Shown here: positions 52,101-64,000 of the stretch, piece after piece | How positions within the stretch are numbered: the first letter of the stretch is position 1 | Layout: each line of letters opens with the position of its first letter | Program-made: the position numbers and the translations under genes | Assembly: GCA_013396655.1 (NCBI GenBank) | Contig: WBMV01006289.1 | Location: 2,745,160-2,809,159, forward strand | Origin: Campylorhamphus procurvoides | Taxonomy: Eukaryota > Chordata > Aves > Passeriformes > Dendrocolaptidae | Direction of reading: 5' to 3' | Length of the DNA stretch: 64,000 nt | The notes under the pieces: generated by a model | What the model saw: the letters and a program-made list of their open reading frames with translations, nothing else | Databases searched by the model: none | Told to the model about the DNA's origin: nothing

Positions 52101-55100
52101 TCTCTGCTGCAATACAAAAAGAATCAGCTTTTCTTTTGGTGATTTGTTGGTTGGTTAGTTGTTTTGATACTTTTTGGATTTGGCATCTTTTTTTCCCCCC
52201 AGTAGTTGTTTAAAAACACATCACTACCTTGACACACATTTTTTTGAAAAAGTCCTTGAACAAGGAGAAAGAGTTAATGATGTTAATTCTAGAAAGAGAA
52301 GTTTAAATTCATTTGGTTTTTATTTTTGATGCATACAGATGAAGACTAAAGGACTGTGTTCATCATTTTAATACAGCTTCCCTTCTATTTCCCACACTAT
52401 GTAGCTGTTATACAAATTTTAGTGGTTTGGGATTTTCCCTCTCTCTCTCTAGAGAGGTTTTACGTTTGTTTTTTTATTTCTTCAGAAAAGACTGAAAGCA
52501 AGTTGCCTAAATTTTAGCATTCATAGGAATGTAGCATTGCTCCCTCCAAACTCTTCATTTTATTTGCTTAATCATTGTAATTAAAAGTATTCAATTCTTT
52601 TCTAATCATATAAATTTTACAATAAGCAGAGAAGAGGCAATATGATCATTCTTATTTCCACTATTGCTTTAGACCTTAAGCATTTCAAATAGAGAGGAGA
52701 AAATATGGCAAAAACTGCCTTCTTGTCTGCAGTATTTACATGCTTTACATAGTTTAAAAATATGTGGCTTATTAATGACTGATTTCTCAACCTCTCCAAT
52801 ACGCTTTTTATTAACATGACAGTCCTTTACTTGCAAGTGTCAAGCAATTTCATACTGTGCATGTATCCTTTATGATGTTTAATATAAAAGATAGTACAGT
52901 ATTTATATCCCTCACAATAAGAGAATGGATTGTTTTAAGGTTATACAGCCCTGTTGTGATAAAGAAAGAAGGAACCTTACAAAATGATAAATATTTTCAT
53001 TAAAAAACTTTAAAACTAAAAGTTCAAAGATATGTTCTCCTCTCTTATATCTTGTCAAAACATGACTTAGGACCCAAAACTAATCTACTTTCAATTTTAT
53101 TCCATATTTCAGTGCTGTCATAGTACTGAGCAGAGAGTATTGGAATACGATCATTTTTTATTTTGTTGATGTTACCGACAGCTTTATTTCACAAAGCAAT
53201 CTTATACTATGTCTACCACTGGCAGGTCACAAAGGTCAAATAGTCTATCCTTACAGGTAGAGAGCTTATTAAATGGCACGTCTATTAAACCCAATGGACA
53301 ACATAAAGAAACATTTCAGCAAAATACTTCTAACATAGTTCAGTGGAGACACAGTCAAAAAAGTATTAAATAATTTGAACCTGGACCAATAAGAATTTTT
53401 TTATAAGCATCTTCAAAGTAATGCTTCATACAAAGCATTTTCAACAGACACTGGAAGAAAGACCTGCAGAGAGATGAACTTTGTCTGTGCAAGCATTTAC
53501 TTTGCATTCTGCATTTACAACTGCACACTCATAGCACATTTAGTGGTAGGTGGCTTACCAAATTAAGTTTATGCTTTCTAGGACTGTTATTTAATTAAAC
53601 ATTCAATTTTAAATTATAAGGAAATTTATAAGATACATACTTCAGCAATATTTGTACATGTGCTTTGCATACCATCCTGGATCACTGTAGGATAATTTTT
53701 CAGAAGCAATATATTTTAGCTATTTATTTTCAAATTATGCAATTAATCACATAATGGTTTTGGGGAAAATTCAATTACATAAATCAGAAAAAGACATTCA
53801 AATAAAATCTTCATACAGTGTCTTATAAAGTCCACATAATTCTTTTTAACTAAGAGGGTGTGCTTTGCAAGACCAGAATATTTATAGTAACATAATTGTG
53901 ATTTTATCTCTCTCTCTGGCATCTCTTCATTATTTCACTATTTGCCAGTTACATACCGTATCTTTGATCTTGTTATTTCAATATTTGCATTTGCATGACT
54001 GCATTTACAAAAGAATAATAAAAAAAGATATCTCTGGATTGAGAAACCTATATATCCAGATGTTCATCTTCAGACTTAACCCTTGCAGCTCAATCAAAGG
54101 AAGCATTCCAGTTGCATTTCTAAATCATATGTACTAATTTCTGCATAGCTAAAATTCTAAATGCAAGTATCCAGAGCCTGTGGACTCACACATAGTTTAT
54201 TAGATACAGTATTTGGTCTACTGGTATCAGAAGATTCACCTAGTCAGATAATTAATAAGATACAGAAACATAAAACACCAGTTGTTAAAGTTTACAATTA
54301 CCTTTCCTCACAGCTCCATTCTAAATGCACTGTCCTTGCTTTAACACATAGTAAATCATCTACCTAAATGTATTTGCACCCAATCATTTTTTAAAGTCAC
54401 AATCTTTGTAGTGTCAACTTGTCAAGGGTCAAAGGGAAGAACAGGCAAGATTCCCAAATCAATCTGCTTGTAGAAACTGTCTCATTTCATTTCAAATTAC
54501 CTGCTGTGGCTGAAGCAGGCTATGGACAAACTGCCTTCCTCCATAAACCATGACAGCACAGGTCGAACTTATGTGATCATTCATAAGGGGCAAGTCATGC
54601 TGGGTCTGTCATTAACTACTTTTAAACTGCTGTGCAGGGTTAAGTGATCTTGCAGGGCAGCAGCAGATATAAATACTATTTGGACAGTTTAATGTCAGGC
54701 GACAACTCCTCTGGGATTAAAACCGTGTAACCCAATAGTGGTGCTATCGATACAAGGATTAAGGTACTTTGGGACTGTTTCTTACACTCACAACTTTTCA
54801 GGTTTTGCACCTAAACTATTCTATGTTATTAAGATACCAGATGCATAACATACCACTTGTCAAGAGGCTCCCTAAAAATATCAGTGGCAACAGTCACCAT
54901 CTTCTGCGGTGGCATTTCCAGTGGATTTAGTTTTGTTCATGTGTAACTGTCCACTCCAGGAGAGGCTACTGCTAATCCAAGACAGCAAATACACTGCAGC
55001 AACTAAAAATACATGGGGCTGCATGATTCACAGGCAAGGGAAACAGCTCAGAACCAACTCTCCTCAAAGTCAGTCTGGGCAGGCACCACAAAATTCTGTA

Positions 55101-56430
55101 TTAAGCAAGGCACTTTCAAATGTGGGAGTGGAACTATTAACTGAACCTGCTACATAGCTAATTGACAGGGATGGAAAAAATCACTATGTGGTTTAATAAA
55201 TTGCATAAGTAATTACTGCATAACACCTTACTTTGTGCTTCACTCATTTTTCCTCTGGTCACCATCACTGATACACTCATGCAAGTGAGAAAGATGCTAT
55301 TTAATGTGAAAAACAGCCATAATCTTTTTCAAAATCTGTGGACAAGAAATGCCAGAGGAGATCTATTAAACTAGTGAATTAAGCTGGTCTCAGTATCAAA
55401 AAAACCAAAAACACCTTCTTAAAGGGCTATATGGTTTTCCTGATTGTTTCTTCCCCACCACATTCTTATTTAATGATTACAGACATAGGTCACAGTAACC
55501 TTAATGCATTGGTCTTCAGTCATGAAGCAGATAGGTATTTCAACAAGAACATGCAGGAAGAGACCAGCACTCCAATTTGCTGAAGCAGACACACTCTAGC
55601 TCATTTTAAGATTCACTACTCACTAGTATGATATAGATGCAAAACCATACCTGAAAGAGCAAACATTTATTTTAAATTACTACTTGCACGCTAACACTAC
55701 TGAAATTAGTGAAAATTATGAGCCAATTAATACAGAAATAAAATTGTTTTCAACCTGTGGCATACAGCTTATATGTACTACATAGCTACACCACCACTGT
55801 AAATTGTTTAGAAGGCCAAAAGAATAGAGAGATGGTCTAAAAGATCAGGTCAGGTCAAAAAGAGCAGAGTAATAAAAACAAAAAATGAAACAAAAAGCAG
55901 AGAAAGGTTGCTTGCTTGGAGACCATGTTTCTCAGAGGAAAAAAAAATCTTTTAACCATTTGTGAGTTACATCTGTAACTACTTGAAACAAGCTCATGGC
56001 ATTATGAAAGACAAAAAAATAAACAGAATTACAAATGCTGGGTTACTTCCTACCTAACTGCAACAGTTCATTTGTTGGGAAATTAATGACCAGCTTCTTC
56101 ACATCTCCATTGCTACAGTTTCCTAACCTCAGTAGCAGAGGGAGGATAAGGACAATTTGGGCTTATCAGGATTCTCCACTTAGCAGGATGGAAATCACAC
56201 TTAAATGCACTTTGCTAAATGAGCTTCCCCTTTTTCTTAATTTTTTTTCACCTTTACACATAGTGGTATCAAGAAAATACTTTACCAGGCTCATTGCACT
56301 TCTTCAGCCACTACAGTTCATTTTGCCACTTCATAACACTGCAGCACATTTTCTCCTCCTTTACCCAGGGCTGAAAAAAAACTGTAATATCTAGAGCTGT
56401 TCAGCTTCTCCCCAGCAACCTGAACAGAAA
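49200..56430. other. Intergenic, no gene recognised
   Basis: AT-rich unique sequence. Frames are short (up to 122 codons, 50617-50985 minus) and featureless. At 54425-54437 GGGTCAAAGGGAA resembles a DR1 site for HNF4-type receptors, a weak single-motif observation. At about 55846-55857 two overlapping AGGTCA half-sites occur (CAGGTCAGGTCA). No transposon or RNA gene recognised. Confidence 0.5.
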
Positions 56431-56454
56431 TCTAGCACGTTCTCTACAAGTAAT

Positions 56455-56526
56455 TGGGTGTTGGAACTAGATGATCTCTAAGGTCACTTCCAAGCCTAAC
56501 CATTGTATGATTCTATGGTTCTATAG
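56455..56526 (+). mobile_element. CR1 LINE 3'-end fragment
   Basis: GTTGGAACTAGATGATCTCT followed by AAGGTCACTTCCAAGCCTAACC and the tail ATGATTCTATGGTTCTATAG is the CR1 3' end, plus orientation, 5'-truncated and diverged. The repeated 8-bp-like ATTCTATG tail is characteristic of avian CR1. Confidence 0.9.
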
Positions 56527-56529
56527 TTA

Positions 56530-57770
56530 TTAATAAAATCAAACATCTGCAAAAATCTTTTCAGTTAGAGTATGAAAAACAGAGTTGAAATGATAACCAA
56601 GTAACAATTTCTACAAAATGTATAATTAAATGGAATTATTTAAATACTAAAACATCTCAGCCACCACAAATTCAGTTCTAAAGAATTACCTGAAAGTTAC
56701 CATTTCGGCAATAAAATTCTCCCCTTAAACTGTTAGCCATGAGGTGAAAGAGTAACATCTAGTATCAACCTGATATGGAAAAGAAACAATCCTTTTATCA
56801 TTGGGATGCAATGATCAGATTAATCTACAGATACCTCACAGTATTGCCTAGTTGGTGGAAATTATTGAATCGATCAGATCAAAACAGAACAGAAAAAAAC
56901 AAAACAAACAAACAAAAGAAAAACCCCACCACAGTTCTAAGAACCCCTGACTTGGTAACAGTGTGCTGTAAAACACAGTTAGACTTAAAAACTCAGATAC
57001 AACCTGAGTTTAAGACAGGACCCGGAAACAATAGGCTAGGACTCCACTGAATAATGCACTATCACAGGAATTTTGACGACCCCTCCACAAATGCCATCAA
57101 GTCTGTAGCTCCTGGGGGCTCATTCCTCACCAAGCCTTTGCTTTGAGAAGAATGATTGCAGGACACAACAAGTTTCAAACCTATTCATGTGCAGATGTCA
57201 GCAAGGGATGTACCTTGTGAGTATATGGGAACAAGTACAGTCACTCTGCTAACAGGATTCAATTACAATTGATACTTGAAATAAAAACAGATGGTACGAG
57301 CTTGATTGAGAAATCACATTGCTTGGCAGAAAAGTGCAACGTGAGGAAATTGATGACAAATTTTAGTAATAAAAATTACTCCTTTAAAAGAATACTGAAA
57401 GACAATTCATGGAAACTCCCAATTCTCTTTAGTATGCCTTGGACAATATTTTACACACTGGAAAAAAAAATACCCCCAAAAAATCCCAAAGCAAGCATCC
57501 TAACCATGACTGCTTTCCCATTTGATGGCAGGGAACACACATCTGTTGACGATTTTGTAAATCTGCCTTAAGATGTTCATTCAAACTGCAGAAGGCTGAG
57601 GTTGATTATTTTCAAGGAATGAGCCAGGCTTATTGCACAGTCAAAAAAATCCTTGGAAAGAAGATGCAATGGAAACACGGTATCCAGAGCCTCCAAAGTC
57701 AGCAAAGAGGAATAGGAACACTCAACCCTTCAGCTTGTTTCACCCCTCAGCACTTCAATCCCAGTATGAG
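56530..57770. other. Intergenic, no gene recognised
   Basis: AT-rich sequence with a (CAAA)n tract at 56885-56923 and frames of about 90-100 codons without known resemblance. Runs directly into the second CpG island. Confidence 0.5.
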
Positions 57771-57906
57771 AGCCCTGCTAGAAACGCTGCTGTTCGGCAG
57801 GGAAAACGTAATCCCCGCTGGAATTCGCGGCATTCCCACGTTCCCGAGCGCGGAGGGCTCCGCTATGGGAGCACGGCCCCTGCAGAGCGGAGGGAGGGAG
57901 GATGAG

Positions 57907-57944
57907 CCCTTCCCTTCCCTTCCCCTCCCCTCCCTGCCCTGCCC
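57907..57944 (-). other. G-quadruplex motif on minus strand
   Basis: The plus strand has eight C-runs of three or four bases separated by one or two bases, so the minus strand is a dense G4-forming tract within the CpG island. Confidence 0.8.
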
Positions 57945-58017
57945 CAGCCGGCCCTTGGGGGAAACTCGGGGACAGAGTGGCTCGGGAGGCACGGAGGGCT
58001 GGCAGGGACCCTCCGCA

Positions 58018-58044
58018 GCCAGCCCAGCCCAGCCCAGCCCGCCC
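58018..58044 (-). repeat. (CCCAG)n short tandem repeat, G4-forming on minus strand
   Basis: Four CCCAG-type units then CCCGCCC. The minus strand carries five GGG runs with one- or two-base loops. Lies in the same CpG island. Confidence 0.8.
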
Positions 58045-58129
58045 GGGTCCGACACGGACAGTGCTGCCTAAACGAGCTTTACACAACAAAATCCGTCGTC
58101 GCAATGGGAAAAGCGAGTAAACACTACAA

Positions 58130-61100
58130 AACTGACAAGCGGCCAATTTTCCTCTCCTTAGGATTTTCCAGGACTCTTGTTTATATCTGCATGCTAAAGC
58201 TTTCCCTGTTTAACAAACTGATTAACTAAGCCAATGCAGACCTGTGTGTAGGTCTTACCATTCCTGTTTTGATGGGCTGGACAAAACAGTGAATCACAGA
58301 TATGAATCACACAATTATTTTTAATAAATCTGATCTTGAACTTTACAAGAGAAGGACAACACAACAAAAAATTAATTTACTTTAAAAAGGCAACAAAACA
58401 AAAAAGAAAAAGATCCTTCCATTCAGCATGTCCATGGACTAGGTTCCTCTACAACACATCACAGATTAGCCATTCCAAGGAGACAGATCCTAAAAATATT
58501 GGGTTATGTAAATTAATACGTCAAATCTACATGCTGCAATGAAAAAGAATATTTCAAAAACTGATGCAATTAGTGGCAAGTAATTAGCCTGAATACATTT
58601 CTTTAACCACTTTAACATGAGGAATCTTTGCCCTTGTGTGTTTAGCGCCTTCCAGAAGTTATCTAATTTGAGGGATTTTCTCCAAAAAAAAACCCCTGAA
58701 TTTTTACTAATTGGGATGTTGGGCTGCTTTCATGTCACATCCATCAAACATTTATTTCAGTTATTCAGTGATGTCTTAGAAACACCCCAGATAAGATATT
58801 TATCCCAGACAACAATTTACTTTCACCACACCACTGATCTTTGCCTTTAGCTCCTCCAACACAGCAAACTTGGCTCTAAACTCAGAGCTACTCTGCTCTC
58901 CAGTACTTCCTCCCACAGTGAGAAAGTCAAAGGTATAAAATCCCTACAATGCAGTCAAAGGGAAGTAACAGTGCCAGCACTCTGCAAACAAGCTGGTTCT
59001 TCACATGGGATGTGTATTATTTTGCGAAAAAAGTTACATGCACAGAAGTCTTAATTAAGAATTTAAATACAGAGCTTTAGCTGATTGAAGCCAACACCAG
59101 AAGTAGTTTCCCTGTAAAGACAATCACAATCCTATGTACATGAGCCTGTGACACAGGAAAAGAAGAAATTGTCCTTCTCTATGTGTTAAAGGTCCCAGTC
59201 ATAGTCAGGCCTACAGAGAAACAAAGACAAGAACTATCAACAGATGATGATTCAGGTTAAGAAATAAATGTTTGCCTCTTTTGGGCAGTCCTGTAAAGCC
59301 AGTAAGGAATTTATTTTTTAAGCTAATTCTTTTTATGCACCTAAATCTTTCTTGAGTTGCTTTGAAAGTCCACCCTATAATGCATTAACATAAAAGAGCA
59401 GAGGAAAAGTTGATTGACAGGCATCTTGAAGGAAGGGAGAAAGAGAAAAATATATAAACAATACTTTACTGGCTGTGGAGTGGTAACTTCTTCCCTTGGT
59501 TTTCTCAGCCAGAAAATGCTAGTGGACTGTCAGTACCCATCCTTATTATTGCTGATATTATTTTTCACATTACTAAATAACAAATACACATTTATTACAC
59601 ACACTACTAAAACACCTATTGTAAGAAGCACAAATGGAAGTACCTAAGTTTAGTTCCCAGGAAAACCCATTTTCCACCCGTTCTCTTCAGTTTCAAGCCA
59701 TTTGCTTATAAATACTCAGGACTAAATGAGTCTGTGTTTTATTTTTAACACTCACACACAATATTTCCAGTAGGTAAGTTCGTGGTATACTGTGATAATT
59801 GAGTGCTTCAATTCAGATGCCATTGTGTCAGACACTTTTTCCATTTCCTTTAAAAAGTAAGCAGCGTTATGGTATTTGATAACTACTCACTGAAGCTGCT
59901 GCTTGAAATAGAAACAACAAAATTTATTTTAAGGTAAATGCCATCTATCCTTTACAAGGCTATTCTCTGAGATGAGGGAAGAGCAGAAATAGGAAAACGC
60001 TTTTCCAAACAATGGTTCATCTCTTCTAGAGATGCAGGAGTACTCTTGCAAAAGGGAGGAAAAGCATGTAGCAGACAGAGACCTTGTCCCACACTTCTAC
60101 TCTGGCAAATAAAGCCAGACTGCTGTATCTTAGAAAAATAGTTGGAGCACCACCAGGTAGCACCAGCATAAGAGCACCCTTGTTTTTATTCCTCTGTAAA
60201 TACTCAATTATAGAATTGTCTTAGGCAGCCACTAAAAATGAGCAGCCAAAAGAATAGCAAAATTATTACATATACTTTTCCCCTGTTTCTGCAAATATTC
60301 TTCCTCCTTGAAACTCAGAAGTCCTTTCAGATGTTCAATGCCTCTCTGTAATTGTGGGAAAATTTGACACCACAAACAGGGACAATGCAGGGGCAAACAG
60401 CTTCTTCTGTAACAGGGCTGCCACTGCCCAAGGGCTTGGGAACGTCATCAGGACACAGGACTGGCAACTGAGACTGAAAGCAGTAACACATCTCAGAGAT
60501 GGCACATTAACAGAAGAAATGGCCATAGCTCTGCCTCAAGTTAAGTGTACCTGACTGTAGTTAACTCCATTATATTCCTAGTGGCAATAAAGCTACTGAA
60601 GCTTAACCAGCATTGTTGGTTAACAAAATTCTAGAGATTTATCTGTTAAGACTACAAAAATAATTCCATGGCTTCATTTCTCATAAGTAAATTGCCAGAA
60701 TGCCCTCAAACAGCAAAATTAATATAAAATTAGAGTCTTGTTTCATTAAGCAACATTAAACACTATTAATTCCTGCCCTCTTAGCAAAAACAGAGTGTCT
60801 CATGCTAATAGATCTCATTGCTGAAAACAAGAGCAATGCAGCTGGGCAAAATAATAACTTGAGAGACCTACACCCTTCTCTGAGGTCCCTTTACATGTAG
60901 CTGTGATCCCAGGCACCCACCCTAGTTTCTATAAATAAGAAAGAAGAATATGTTTTTTAATACCTTGTATAAAGCACATTTCATTCAAACAACACTTTTA
61001 TCAAAGGACAATCCCACAAGGCACAGAAATTTCAAAATTTCTACACGGCACAACTGTTTTACTTGCAAACTCTTTCTTTACGCTAACTACCAAGTCTACT

Positions 61101-63160
61101 TTGCTCAAAATAGTTAAGACCTTGGGTCAAGGAGACAGTGGCATTAGCACTCAACAGAAAATGTGCTTCTCTACACTAAAATAGCTACTTAAGCAAGAAT
61201 GTGGAAATGATTTATCTTGCAATGTTTGAAGTTGGATCTTCACCTCAGCTATGTCATGACTGCACAATCAGTCAGAGGAAGACTGTTACACTTTCATACA
61301 AAGAAAAGGATATTGAACTCTTCACTATGAGTATCTAACAAGTAATATTACCTTTCAGAAAATAAGAAAAGGCATAAATATTAGCTACTAGAAACATTCA
61401 CATTTATAATATTGGACTTAGAGACCTTCAGTGTTCTAGTCCTCACATATAAATCTGTGTTTAACAGTAGAAAAGTAATGCAATTTCACTGAAAGCTGTT
61501 TGATTTAAATAAAGCTGTATTTGTAATCCTAAATATTGCAGTGCTATATTAGTATAAGACAATCGGAAAAATATTAAAAACTTAAAGCTTATTAATAAAG
61601 TCCTGTAAACAAAATCCAATTTTGAGGCAAGAAATCAGACAGGTAAGTTTGATTTGGGATGCAGTGACACTATTTACGCATTCATTAGACTTTAACAGCT
61701 AAACAAGCTATAGGCAATTTTAAAAGTAGACAACTGTAGAAGGGTTTCCAAGTATGCACACTCGATACTGACAATGCTTATGCGCTCAACTAACAATGTA
61801 GAGGATGAGACCCCACAGAACAACCAAATGGTCTTCTAGACATATAACAAGTCCAACAAGATGACAAAATTATTCACCTGTGAGATTGATTCCTTTTTAA
61901 TCAATGCATTTTTCAGAGACCCTATTACCTTCAGAAATCCCCTTCCTTAAGAAATGACATAAAATGCTAATGTGAAAAATAAGCAGTTGTCCTAACTACA
62001 GACACAAGTGCTTCTACTGGATTTCAGGAAGCTGCCAACTTCCAGAGAATCCAGCTCCACAATGTGTTTTGCCTCTATAATTTATACCAGTGTAGCATCT
62101 AAATAAAGATCAATGGTTGCACTCTTAAAGATTTAGAAAGTTCATGTTGCTCACATTTTTAGACAGTCTTGAGCAAGAAGTCCAGAATTAATTCAAAAGA
62201 GTAACTCAGGAATTGGGATATTTTAGCCAAAAGCCAGTTAATATTCTCCTTCTCTTGACCTGTCAAAGCTGTGCACGTCCTCAGAAACAATGAAATTCAG
62301 ATGGTTCTTTAGTTGCCCAATACGTCAAGGTTCCTGTCATTAATCAGAAAAGTAGCAGCACAGTAATTAAGCCAGAATGATCATCACCATATTCCTAATC
62401 TGTACATACAGAAGGCCGGGTACCACACACTCTGCACTTGAATGGCAGCACTTTCGAGAACTCACAGTACTCTTCATTTAAATAATATAAATATGAAAAA
62501 AGAGGTTTATACATTATAAATGGGTACACCACAGGTTTCTCCTTGTCAGAACTGAAAAATCCGTGCATATATCAAGCAGGGATACTCAACTTTCAAAAGG
62601 TCAACTGCAAATGAAGCTCCCGGCCATTTCTTCACTTTCACATGAATTTAGCAAAAAAGACAGTGGATAGTGAAATCAGTCAGAAAGAACAGGCATTATA
62701 ACTGAAGTAATTTTTTCCTAGCATATTCTACACAATTGCATATGTTTATATCACTTACAGTGATGTCACATATAAATTAAATTATTCATGTTTATGTTTT
62801 GGAGAGACTATAGAAAACCATAAATACTGCTTTTAAAGGGAGTGCATCAGAGAAAGTCCTAATAGTGTGACACAGAGGGAGATGAATGCATGGGCCAGAG
62901 GCAACGCCATTCTGAAGGCACAGGAAAACATGCCAGCAGACTTGACCTCCTGACCCGAAGTTCTAGATAGAGCACAACAAAAGAACATGAACAATTGGCA
63001 ATTAAACTGATGGAAAAATATGTTAATGATGAATTTAAATCAAGTTTGTCAGAGAAAAACACTAGTCCTGCCCTATTCAGAGCCCTCAGGCACACCTCTG
63101 CCAGAAGTATTTTCATAAACTGCAAAGAATGGGAAGAAATTTATTATTTACATGAAAAAT
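58130..63160. other. Intergenic, no gene recognised
   Basis: AT-rich unique sequence to the right of the second island. Frames are under 100 codons and featureless. A candidate CTCF motif lies at 60150. No RNA gene, transposon or exon recognised. Confidence 0.5.
60150..60163 (+). promoter_or_regulatory. Candidate CTCF motif
   Basis: CCACCAGGTAGCAC matches CCASYAGRKGGCRS at 13 of 14 positions (A in place of the tenth-position G). It points right, opposite to the site at 49078. By-eye match; occupancy unknown. Confidence 0.4.
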
Positions 63161-63166
63161 AAGCCT

Positions 63167-63218
63167 TTGTTTTTTCTTTTTGTTTGTTTGGTTTTTTTGT
63201 TGGTTGGTTTTTTGGGCT
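63167..63218 (+). repeat. T/G low-complexity tract
   Basis: TTTG and TTGG repeats with T runs. Confidence 0.85.
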
Positions 63219-63219
63219 T

Positions 63220-64000
63220 TCTTCTGGACAGAGCAAGCAGCCAAGGAGTTCAGAAGGGAGGCTGGCTTCTTTCAGTAACTTTGCCACCTTAGAGCATTCA
63301 AAATGCAGCCCCAGAACACAAGACCACTGATAGTGCAAAATTCTAAATAAAATCTCTCACACCATTACTCCTTTCATCACAAAAAAGGTGGAACACAAAA
63401 ATACCATTTTCTACCAAGTTTATCTACAATACTCAGACTCTGCGCTAGTCAACAAGACAGTGCTTATAAATTTGATAGTAATTTACATACAGATGCTTAG
63501 AAAAGTCAAATATTTCCTAGAGTAAAATATTCTGCTAAATTCTCCATTGCAAATTTAAAAAAAGGGAAAAAAAAGTGGGTTTGGAAGGGTAACAGAATGA
63601 GCAAGTCACATCCTACTGGAACTTTCATATATGTAACCATATAATTTGTTTATACTGCAGCTCATTCAATTAAATAGCCTTCAGAAGGCTAATGCCTGAT
63701 GGATTAGTGCATTATAACTGGATAATTTGCAGAACTAGCTCCTCTATAGGAATATGGAACTTCCAACATCACACAAACTGTCTATTGTATCTGGTCACAT
63801 TACTTGCCCAAGGCAATGCAATTTCTGATGCTTCAGTAGGAGTTGTAAAAAGTTCAGTCCATCTTCACTACCTTTAATATTATTTCAACCGATCTGCTCT
63901 ACTATAATGAATAGAGTTTGTCTTCTAAAATGTTACCCTAAACCTTTCAAGATCTTGTTGCCAGTACCTTGTGATTACAAAGCTGATCACATTTTGACAC
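63220..64000. other. Intergenic, no gene recognised
   Basis: AT-rich sequence up to the window edge. It contains a perfect 17-base palindrome TAGCCTTC-A-GAAGGCTA at 63675-63691 within a homeodomain-motif-rich patch (GGATTAG, ATTATAA). No gene evidence. Confidence 0.5.

Larger units (their letters stand above)
57780..58120. promoter_or_regulatory. Isolated CpG island with C-rich quadruplex tracts
   Basis: I count about 27 CpGs in 340 bases with high GC, sharply bounded by AT-rich sequence on both sides. Overlapping frames (57619-58071 plus, 150 codons; 57778-58146 minus, 122 codons) have Pro/Gly/Arg-rich compositions expected from GC-rich DNA and no recognisable domain. It is the best promoter candidate in the desert, strand unknown. 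Confidence 0.6.

Noticed and set aside
57619..58146. Open frames on both strands across the second CpG island
   Set aside because: Pro/Gly/Arg-rich products explained by base composition; no start context, splice structure or family resemblance.

Overview
The window is vertebrate nuclear DNA, most likely from a bird. Three things support this. The one certain gene piece is the 3'-terminal coding exon of the nuclear receptor gene NR5A2 (LRH-1). The interspersed repeats I can recognise are degraded CR1 LINE 3' ends with the usual sauropsid TTCTATGATTCTATG-like tail. Repeats are otherwise sparse, and I see no SINE swarm and no L1. Nothing bacterial or viral is visible.

Layout. 1-447 is the end of the last NR5A2 intron. 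448-695 is the last coding exon (plus strand), which encodes the end of the ligand-binding domain and the AF-2 helix. About 696-3695 reads as a long AT-rich 3' UTR ending at an AATAAA at 3673. The remaining 60 kb looks like a gene desert. Open frames there are short (longest 207 codons), and those I checked start at GTG or TTG rather than ATG. None resembles a known protein and none shows a convincing exon structure. The desert holds low-complexity tracts, a (GATA)n microsatellite, three CR1 remnants, a 160-bp nested palindromic repeat at 14.4 kb, several stretches that look like conserved non-coding elements (about 22.6, 24.9, 27.7, 30.8, 33.0 and 37.4-38.2 kb), and two isolated CpG islands (48.75-49.19 kb and 57.78-58.12 kb). 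The islands could be promoters of unannotated non-coding transcripts or distal regulatory sites.

How the parts may work together. The best reading is an NR5A2 gene end followed by its downstream regulatory domain. Forkhead- and GATA-type motifs at 27.7 and 37.4 kb and candidate CTCF motifs at 13.15, 49.08 and 60.15 kb fit that reading, but they are motif matches by eye, not evidence of function. The most distinctive sequence-level observations are a nested hairpin in the NR5A2 3' UTR that places an AAUAAA in its loop (1502-1571), and the tandem/inverted repeat at 14408-14567. I found no evidence of a new multi-gene system.
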